Made by a program: the position numbers and the translations under genes. From NCBI GenBank assembly GCA_036659455.1, contig JAVXCN010000002.1, positions 155,699 to 219,698 of the forward strand: a stretch of DNA of 64,000 nucleotides, in the 5' to 3' direction. The DNA comes from Victivallaceae bacterium. Its GTDB lineage: Bacteria; Chlamydiota; Chlamydiia; Chlamydiales; Chlamydiaceae. Below are positions 58,020-64,000 of this stretch, in pieces. Every line of letters begins with the position of its first letter. Position 1 is the first letter of the stretch. The notes below the pieces were generated by a model. The model had not been told where the DNA came from, ran no database searches, and worked only from the letters and a program-made list of their open reading frames with translations.

Positions 58020-59117
58020 ATGTCTTTATATAGATTTTTACCGGTTTTTTTGATTTTAAGTATTTTCTCGTTTAAAAGCGTTTACGCAGTTGATAATTTA
58101 TTCGAGAACGAAAGCTATATTTCTTGTCCGGAAATGAACGCCGACAAGGCTACCATTGTTGATTTCGGAGGGATTCTTTGGTGTGTTTGGGAAGGTTCAT
58201 CTTCGGTTAATAAAAAAGAAAACTCTTTATGGATGAGTCGTTACATTGATGAAAGATGGACGAAACCTCTCGAATTTGTTACCGGAGATTTTTGTAATCC
58301 GAATTTGTGCCGTATTACCTTGAAAGAGATTCTATTATTTTACACCGATAATAAGGATATGTCGAAAGTATATTGTTTACGTACTATTAACGGAGGAAAA
58401 ACTTGGCTATCTCCTAGGTTGTTACCGGCAGGAATTATCGGTCCTCAGAGGGGGACTCCTTTTTTTGATAAGAAAACGGGAACTTTGTTGATTCCTACTT
58501 CAAATAGCTCCGGAAAATCCGAAGATGTCGATAAAAATACCTCTTGTTGGATTGAAGTCTGTGATTCCGGGGTTAAGAAATGGTATAATCGTTACGGTCC
58601 TATTATTAGCGAAACATCCGTTTTCGGACCTTCCGAACCTTCGATTATTCTTAATTCGCGTGGAAAATTTAAAATGTTCTGCCGAAACAGATCTCGTTCC
58701 TATTTGGAAAACGATGCCTTTATTTTATATGCAGAATCTGCTGATAAGGGAAGAACTTGGGGGGCATTCGAAAATTTAATTTTTCCTAATCCGGATTCCG
58801 GCATTTACGCATTACAGATGAATTCTTTGGTAGTAGTCATCGGTAATTATTCATTTGATAAAAAAAAGAATATGGCTTGTTTAATTTCGCAAGATTATGC
58901 GGATAACTGGAGCAGACCTATTCTCATAGATGCTGACGAATCCGAAAATCCTGCAGCGGTTTTTGAAGGGGAGGAATATTTGCATATCGTATATACCGTA
59001 CGAGCCGATGGATATAAAAGAATCAAATACAAAAAGGCGAAAATAACCAATCTTCTATTTTCGCCTATGAATGGTTTGGAAGAAGAAATGAAAAAAGTAC
59101 TTCCTGTTCGGTATTAG
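58020..59117 (+). CDS. Secreted BNR/Asp-box sialidase-like protein
   Basis: 365 residues. Signal peptide MSLYRFLPVFLILSIFSF with cleavage near VYAVDN. The mature part follows the six-bladed BNR_2 sialidase-like plan: ATIVDFGGILWCVWEGSSS, LWMSRYIDERWTKPLEF, Asp-boxes INGGKTW (about residue 125) and SADKGRTW (about 241), a weak one DYADNW, and PNPDSGIYAL, a family hallmark. The family's usual GGTRE reads EGSSS, so one catalytic-type Arg may be lost. Strong ribosome-binding site GGAGGAA. It sits between a dead methyltransferase and the CT017 homologue, whose end it overlaps by 4 bases. Glycan binding or sialidase action is inferred. Confidence 0.78.
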   Translation: MSLYRFLPVFLILSIFSFKSVYAVDNLFENESYISCPEMNADKATIVDFGGILWCVWEGSSSVNKKENSLWMSRYIDERWTKPLEFVTGDFCNPNLCRITLKEILLFYTDNKDMSKVYCLRTINGGKTWLSPRLLPAGIIGPQRGTPFFDKKTGTLLIPTSNSSGKSEDVDKNTSCWIEVCDSGVKKWYNRYGPIISETSVFGPSEPSIILNSRGKFKMFCRNRSRSYLENDAFILYAESADKGRTWGAFENLIFPNPDSGIYALQMNSLVVVIGNYSFDKKKNMACLISQDYADNWSRPILIDADESENPAAVFEGEEYLHIVYTVRADGYKRIKYKKAKITNLLFSPMNGLEEEMKKVLPVRY

Positions 59118-60328
59118 TTTTCTTCAACGGAATGAATAAAATAAGCAGGGAAAGCAAAGAAATGGTTGTTACGAGGAACGGCAACCATTTTTACATTTTT
59201 CCCGCTCCATTTGCTCAAGTCTTCGTTAGTGCTGTAGAGGAAAGCAGTTGTATGGCCTTTCTCATTTTTGACTATGAATTCTCCTGGAGCATTCGCTACG
59301 ACGTAGGAATATCTTTCAATCGTTCCCTTTAAGACACACCCTTTAGCTTCCAACTCACGTTCATAAAACTTTTCGATCGAAGTTTCCGAAATACTTAACC
59401 CTTGAACTGCTGTCCAAAGCTCAAAAAGATTATTTTCTTGCATCTCATGAGTCTTTATTGTCTCTGAATCAAGTCGTTGTTGTTTCCGTCTGATATGTTT
59501 GGATAAATTCGATTCGGATGTAGGTCTTTCTTTCAGCAAGGATTCGTTTATTGAGGTAGCTATTGATTTTTCTTCTTCTTTTTTTCTTAAATAAGACGTT
59601 TGGATATCGTTCAATACTTGTTCGATACGATCGGAAATTCCTGGAATATCGACAAATTCGGCTCCCTTAGCTAAACTGATTTTGTGATAAATAGTTTCCA
59701 GATTGATTTGCTCTAAAGGTTTGTCCAACTCGGTGAGGGAAAAAGAAACCGCTTTGTCGATGAGATCCATAGCGATGTTTTTTTGTTTTTCAATCCGGTC
59801 GTAAAGTTCTATGGAACCTTTATGTTCGATATAGTCTTTCGATACATAGAATTTGCATTCCTCAGGAAGACGGATTTCTATCCATTTACCGCAAGGTGTT
59901 AAGGCTTTTTCCTTGATTGTCGTCCCTTTGTTCAATTTGGTAAGTATGGGTGAAGAAATATCGGGAAACAGTCTGATATTGACTTTTTCTCCGTCAACTG
60001 AGCTATTTGACGTAAAGGCTTTAAAAATATAGCCGGAGACGATGTCATGGGGTTTCACGATGTAAAAATCACCGGTTTCTCCGATTACGGAAAGAAATTC
60101 TCCTTGAGGAAGTTCACGAACTATGAATCCGTTGGTATGAGGGGAGATTCTCAATCGGACTTTGTCTTTTTTTACCATTCCCGTAAAAGCGACGAATCCG
60201 TTTTCTTTTTCGTCTTTTATTTGAGAAAGCGTCGATTTGCCATTCGATATGGCTGAAAACCCTTGATTTGTTACTAAAAACGTCGCGGCTCCAAAAGTCA
60301 AGAGAAGAAGTTTCGACATATTTCGCAT
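59114..60328 (-). CDS. SH3b-domain surface protein, Ctad1-like (CT017-type)
   Basis: 404 residues from the ATG at 60328, which has GGAG 6 bases upstream; the frame is open for 21 more codons without a better start. Signal peptide MSKLLLLTFGAATFLVTNQG. Two SH3b domains: about residues 50-105 (VRLRISPHTNGFIVRELPQG) and 108-170 (KVNIRLFPDISSPILTKLNK). The C-terminal half is helical and charged. CT017 of C. trachomatis (Ctad1) has the same layout and was described as an invasin binding host integrin beta-1. Convergent with the sialidase-like gene. Confidence 0.8.
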   Translation of the reverse strand: MRNMSKLLLLTFGAATFLVTNQGFSAISNGKSTLSQIKDEKENGFVAFTGMVKKDKVRLRISPHTNGFIVRELPQGEFLSVIGETGDFYIVKPHDIVSGYIFKAFTSNSSVDGEKVNIRLFPDISSPILTKLNKGTTIKEKALTPCGKWIEIRLPEECKFYVSKDYIEHKGSIELYDRIEKQKNIAMDLIDKAVSFSLTELDKPLEQINLETIYHKISLAKGAEFVDIPGISDRIEQVLNDIQTSYLRKKEEEKSIATSINESLLKERPTSESNLSKHIRRKQQRLDSETIKTHEMQENNLFELWTAVQGLSISETSIEKFYERELEAKGCVLKGTIERYSYVVANAPGEFIVKNEKGHTTAFLYSTNEDLSKWSGKNVKMVAVPRNNHFFAFPAYFIHSVEEN

Positions 60329-60493
60329 AAACACTCCTAAAATTAATTGAACCCCTGATAGGCAGACGTTCCGAACACTGAATGAAAACAATGAACTACC
60401 CTGAACAGGATTATATGTGGCATAACGAAAAAGTCAAATAACTTATCCGAATCAGGAATCGGTTTTTTTTAAAATTCCTAATGATCAATTCAA

Positions 60494-61234
60494 TCAATTA
60501 TATAAGACGGTTTTGATGTGCTCGCAATGGAGATTACCGCAGGTACATCCTACAGGATTCCCCAGATATACGTTATATTGTTCTTTCCGATCTAGGGGAT
60601 TGGTGACCGTATAAAGTTGTTCACCACTTTGAATAATGTCCCAATCGCGAAAAGAAAGATCTTCTTCCGTAACGACTTCTTCATTTTCCGATTCATGGGT
60701 AATTCTTGCGATTTGACAATGTAAACAATTACAATGAGGTTCCGGTTTAAGAAGCAATTTCAAATCACTTCCCATGATTGTTTTAATGAATCCGATCATT
60801 TTTTCGATGGCTTCCCTCGGCATAGTCGGACAGTCTTTTTGTTCGGGAATGTGTTGGAGAAGTGCTTCTATGCTTTCTCCGCCGAATAATAAAGTCGGGG
60901 AAACGGTTTTTGTAGACAAAAGTTGCAAATCCACGGATTTCGTTACTTGTTGTATTAGAGAAGAAATAAATTTGAATTTGTCTTCGTCTTTCAGTTCTAA
61001 GAGTTCTTTGTTTTGATTTTGCTCCAGATAGCGTAAATGCTCATAAAAAGCAATATCGATAACAGGTTTGTCGAGGTTCGGAATACGGATAACCTTTCCG
61101 TCGTTTAAATGAAGCAATAACGAATGACTTTTATTGACCGGATCTTCTTCGGTCTGGATAAACGCTACTTGGGTCCATCGAGCAGATACGTAAGGAGAAA
61201 TACATATCAGGTGCTCGTTGATTTTAATTTTCAT
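60494..61234 (-). CDS. Conserved chlamydial protein with SWIM-like zinc motif (CT016-type)
   Basis: 246 residues, no signal peptide or membrane helix. The C-terminal part has HCNCLHCQIAR (CxCxxC, about residue 168) and, at the very end, GCTCGNLHCEHIKTVLYN: CxC-x4-CxH, a shortened SWIM zinc-finger pattern. SWIM domains bind DNA or protein. The N-terminal 160 residues show no motif. Lies next to CT017-like gene and divergent from phoH. Function unknown; the zinc site is inferred. Confidence 0.7.
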   Translation of the reverse strand: MKIKINEHLICISPYVSARWTQVAFIQTEEDPVNKSHSLLLHLNDGKVIRIPNLDKPVIDIAFYEHLRYLEQNQNKELLELKDEDKFKFISSLIQQVTKSVDLQLLSTKTVSPTLLFGGESIEALLQHIPEQKDCPTMPREAIEKMIGFIKTIMGSDLKLLLKPEPHCNCLHCQIARITHESENEEVVTEEDLSFRDWDIIQSGEQLYTVTNPLDRKEQYNVYLGNPVGCTCGNLHCEHIKTVLYN

Positions 61235-61427
61235 GACGGCCTCGTTCTTATTAGGAAATTTTTAACCTGTCCTATCCTAAACATTTTATAGGACCTTAAT
61301 TTTTTTTCAAACATTTTAGCATTTCATTAAATCAACTGCTATTTTTTGTAAACCCATCGAAAAAGAATAATATTAGACATAAAATTTTATTACTATTTAA
61401 AGTTGGTTTTTTGCTTGCGAGTGACAT

Positions 61428-62723
61428 ATGACAGAGAAAACCGTTGTCGTCGATACCAGCGTTTTCATTTATGATCCACAAGCTTTGGATTCTTTTTCCG
61501 AGAATAAGATCGTTTTACCGCTCGCCGTTTTAGAAGAATTGGAATCTCTGAGTAAATTTCGTGATGAATCTGCTAAAAATTCGGCGCGAGCTCTTGCCAA
61601 TATTAAGGTTGTCTTAGGAGAAACAAGGGGAATAGTCAATGAATTCGTTAAATTGAAAAACGGAGCCTCATTTAAGGTAGCGGTTTTACCTCATCGAGAA
61701 GGCGAGCAAAAAAATTATAGGATGACCATTCTTGATCTACTGAAAAATATCCTTCAGGAAGATTCTTCATTCATGTTCATGACGAAAAGTTTAACGAGAC
61801 GCGTTCGAGCCGAAGCGATGGGAATCGAGACTATGGATTATGAGAATCAAAATTTTTCCTTTAAATCTTTGTATAAAGGTTTTCGTAAAATCGAAGTCGG
61901 AAAGGAATCGATCGATACTTTTTATAAGGATCGGACGATGGTTGTCCCTCCGAATTTAAATCCGATATCCAATGAATATTTTTCGATGGAAGCCGGTGAA
62001 CGAGATTTTGCTCTAGGACGTTACGACTCATCTATCGGAAAAATAGTCGGTTTATTACCTTTATCGAAATCGGTGTGGGGAATAGAACCGTTAAATTTGG
62101 AACAAAAATTTGCGCTTGATCTGTTGTTGAGGGATGAAATCAAATTAGTTTCTTTAATGGGGCAAGCCGGAACTGGAAAAACCGTTTTGGCTCTCGCTGC
62201 GGCTATGAAAAAGGTATTCGGAGATCGCATCTATCATCGTATTTTAATCAGTCGTCCCATCGTTCCTTTAGGTAAAGACATAGGATTTTTGCCGGGCGTT
62301 AAAGAAGAAAAATTGATGCATTGGATGCAACCCATTTATGATAATTTGGAATTTATATTCGGCTTGAACGGTTTTAATGATTTCGGAGAAACGTTTAAGG
62401 ATCTGATAGAGAATAAAAAGATAGAGATGGAGGCTTTGACTTATATTCGAGGCCGTTCTTTACCTAATATCGTTATAATTATCGATGAAGCTCAGAATTT
62501 GACTCCTCATGAATTGAAAACGATAGTTTCTCGAGCCGGTAAGGGAACAAAAATAATACTTACGGGAGATCCCACACAGATAGACAGTCCCTATTTTGAT
62601 GAAAATTCCAATGGCTTGACATATTTAGTCGGTAAATTTCGTAATCTGCCCTTATATGGTCATATGTTTATGGAAAAGACCGAAAGATCGGATCTAGCTG
62701 CTGCCGCTGCCCATTATCTCTGA
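61428..62723 (+). CDS. phoH: PhoH-family ATPase with N-terminal PIN domain
   Basis: 431 residues. Residues 1-140 form a PIN nuclease-like domain (VVDTSVFIYDP, LAVLEELESL). Residues 205-431 are the PhoH ATPase: Walker A GQAGTGKT at 245-252, the motif RPIVPLGKDIGFLPG, and Walker B IVIIIDEAQN, then TGDPTQID. This two-domain form (PhoH2/YlaK type) is thought to act on RNA. Single gene, followed by a long gap. Confidence 0.93.
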   Translation: MTEKTVVVDTSVFIYDPQALDSFSENKIVLPLAVLEELESLSKFRDESAKNSARALANIKVVLGETRGIVNEFVKLKNGASFKVAVLPHREGEQKNYRMTILDLLKNILQEDSSFMFMTKSLTRRVRAEAMGIETMDYENQNFSFKSLYKGFRKIEVGKESIDTFYKDRTMVVPPNLNPISNEYFSMEAGERDFALGRYDSSIGKIVGLLPLSKSVWGIEPLNLEQKFALDLLLRDEIKLVSLMGQAGTGKTVLALAAAMKKVFGDRIYHRILISRPIVPLGKDIGFLPGVKEEKLMHWMQPIYDNLEFIFGLNGFNDFGETFKDLIENKKIEMEALTYIRGRSLPNIVIIIDEAQNLTPHELKTIVSRAGKGTKIILTGDPTQIDSPYFDENSNGLTYLVGKFRNLPLYGHMFMEKTERSDLAAAAAHYL

Positions 62724-63350
62724 CGGCCATAAAGAAGATTTTGGAAAAACTTCTCTCGAAAAATTTAAGGTGTTCGTAAATCACTCGTTGTTTCAATCTT
62801 TCTCTTGAAATATTTCAAATTATTTGCACTCCCCGTTGACTCTTTTTCCGCTATAATGGGTTTAAACTAACGGCGTTTCTATTGAAAGTTGAGGACTGGT
62901 CCATCAAAGATGGAGGGTATAGCTAAGTAATTGCTGTATGCTTTTTCGCTACCCTGTATGGTGCCGAGAATTTTCGTGGAAAACTTACGCAAAAAAGAAT
63001 ACCTATAAAATTGAGAATTTTCAAAAGCTTTTGAAAGGCGATTTTGGCGTATGGGAAGAAGTTCGAAATGTGTGGGTGTAGACTTCTGGTTTATCCCTTT
63101 TGTCTACACGTTGAGGGAGAAAAATGCGAGGAGCTGTTTTTCTACGCTTGTCGTGATTCCCGAATTCGATATGAAATTCTTTAACCGGATTATATCAGAT
63201 TATATCAGACGATATTGTAAACCCCTACACTATTCCTATGGCTCGTTTTTAAATAAACCGATCATTTCCGTCATGAATTGAAAAGCCTTAGTGATGTTAA
63301 GGATTCCGGCGAACGCTATTAACCCATTCAAGAAGATAACCTCAAGCCGA
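62724..63350. other. Non-coding interval after phoH
   Basis: About 630 bases without a credible gene. Contents: TTGACT (62836) and TATAAT (62852), only 10 bases apart; a self-complementary stretch GGACTGGTCC at 62894; GGGTATAGC paired loosely with GCTACCC; an 8-bp inverted repeat GTGTAGAC / GTCTACAC at 63076-63109; and a 10-base tandem direct repeat GATTATATCA around 63188. Short open frames here lack start signals. Confidence 0.5.
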
Positions 63351-64000
63351 TTAATTTTTTAGGGGAGGAACGTCTTCCATAAATCCGTAGGAATATTGAG
63401 CATAACCGTCGTTATTACCCGTTTCGGCGAAGATTTCCAGAGCGGTTCCGTAGGCGATTAGATATCCCAATTCCGGACGTATGGCCAGCGGCCCTTCGGT
63501 TAACTCCTCCGGAGCCCTCCTTCCCTTAAACGTCAGCTCGTAATCCTTATTGGAATGGGACGTAAGGTCAACTTATTTTCCGTAAGAACCCCGTCAGGGT
63601 GGGCAAATTTCAAGACGCCGAATTTAGCTTTTATAGGTTCGTCTACCTTAGGAGGAGTAAAGAACGAGACCGTTTCGGAAACGACACTCTCCGGATCTAA
63701 AGAAAAAGTGAAAAGTGTTGTCACGCCATCCCCCTTCCCCACTTCCTTTTCCGTGAACTGGGGGGGTAGACTAAATTGAATTGAGAAAAGGAAACAAGCC
63801 GGCGTAAAATCGTTCCGTCTGAAAAGTAGGCACCCGAAGGCTCCAACATATCAGGAGGAATTTCAACTTCCTCCTGCCCTTTGCTTATTAAAAGAGTCTT
63901 CACGTTTTCCTGCTCCCAAACCTTAATTTCCGAATTGAAAACGATCATCCAATAGCGATTCATGAGACGCATCAAATCTTCATCTCCGATCTGATTTTGT
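63351..64000 (-). pseudogene. Tailed-phage head-tail adaptor-like protein, frameshifted, 5' end off window
   Basis: Reading in from the right edge on the minus strand gives about 215 residues in three successive frames. Frame 1 (64000-63760): GDEDLMRLMNRYW, then VEIPPDMLEPSG. Frame 2 (to about 63548): TENKLTLRPIPIR. Frame 3 (to the stop at 63351): DYELTFKGRRAPEELTEGP, then IRPELGYLIAYGTALEIF. This order (DxDLLRxxN, LPxD, LxLxPxPxxDYxLxFxYRRxP, ELPxxYxxLIxYGAA) matches phage connector/adaptor proteins known to me. One extra C in the 63760-63766 run and one extra G near 63548 would restore a single frame. Decay or base-call errors are both possible. Confidence 0.5.

Noticed and set aside
62836..62857. 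TTGACT/TATAAT as a standard promoter
   Set aside because: The hexamers match well, but the 10-base spacer is far from the usual 16-19; not annotated as a promoter.
63051..63281. Plus-strand frame of 76 codons after phoH
   Set aside because: No ribosome-binding site or motif, crosses inverted and tandem repeats; treated as chance.
1..64000. CRISPR arrays, insertion sequences, rRNA genes
   Set aside because: No regularly spaced repeats, transposase motifs, terminal inverted repeats or rRNA landmarks were seen.

Overview
The window is chromosomal DNA from an obligate intracellular member of the Chlamydiaceae or a very close sister lineage. Supporting evidence is the AaxABC arginine/agmatine system, a V-type ATPase operon beside valS and the kinase gene pknD, a double-length UvrA of 1687 residues, a MACPF-domain protein, homologues of the chlamydial hypotheticals CT016/CT017/CT303/CT309/CT311/CT312/CT324/CT375 (numbers recalled from memory of C. 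trachomatis), AT-rich DNA and tight operons. Local gene order resembles Chlamydia, but the joins between blocks differ, so a divergent Chlamydia or a sister genus such as Chlamydiifrater is likely. I cannot name the species.

Layout. 1-4.8 kb, minus strand: an edge-truncated FAD oxidoreductase and aaxA-aaxB-aaxC (porin, pyruvoyl arginine decarboxylase, antiporter). 5.1-10.6 kb, minus: a compact shikimate operon aroA-aroK-aroC-aroB-aroDE with overlapping genes. 10.65-12.7 kb: a MACPF protein with a MIR-like tail, followed by a 0.6-kb gap, tRNA-Met, a SufE-like protein and an Inc-like membrane protein. 15.1-29.5 kb, plus: infA, tRNA-Thr, tuf, tRNA-Trp, secE, nusG, rplK, rplA, rplJ, rplL, rpoB, rpoC, tal and a small CxxC protein. 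29.6-38.1 kb: a CT311-like exported protein (minus), then the V-ATPase operon atpE-CT309-atpA-atpB-atpD-atpI-atpK. 38.1-44.2 kb: a lipoprotein, valS and pknD. 44.2-49.3 kb: uvrA (minus). 49.6-57.4 kb: pyk, an LpxL/HtrB-type acyltransferase, the c-di-AMP pair cdaR-cdaA, and cydAB.

The accessory part is 57.4-64 kb. Right after cydB lies a wrecked adenine-specific DNA methyltransferase gene of the D12/Dam class, then an intact secreted BNR/Asp-box sialidase-like protein, then a CT017 (Ctad1-like, two SH3b domains) homologue, a CT016-like protein with a SWIM-like cysteine/histidine motif, and phoH. The last 650 bases read, on the minus strand and across two frameshifts, as a protein that resembles the head-tail adaptor of tailed phages. 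The order CT017-CT016-phoH appears reversed relative to Chlamydia as I remember it, which would put the methyltransferase/sialidase insert and the phage-like relic at the two ends of an inverted block.

Functionally, most of the window is housekeeping: translation and transcription, shikimate synthesis, energy coupling by V-ATPase and cytochrome bd, and DNA repair. The surface or host-facing genes are aaxA, the MACPF protein, the CT311-like protein, the Inc-like proteins, the sialidase-like protein and the Ctad1-like protein. The best candidates for something new are the sialidase-like gene and the tailed-phage relic. All family assignments come from reading motifs, not from database searches.
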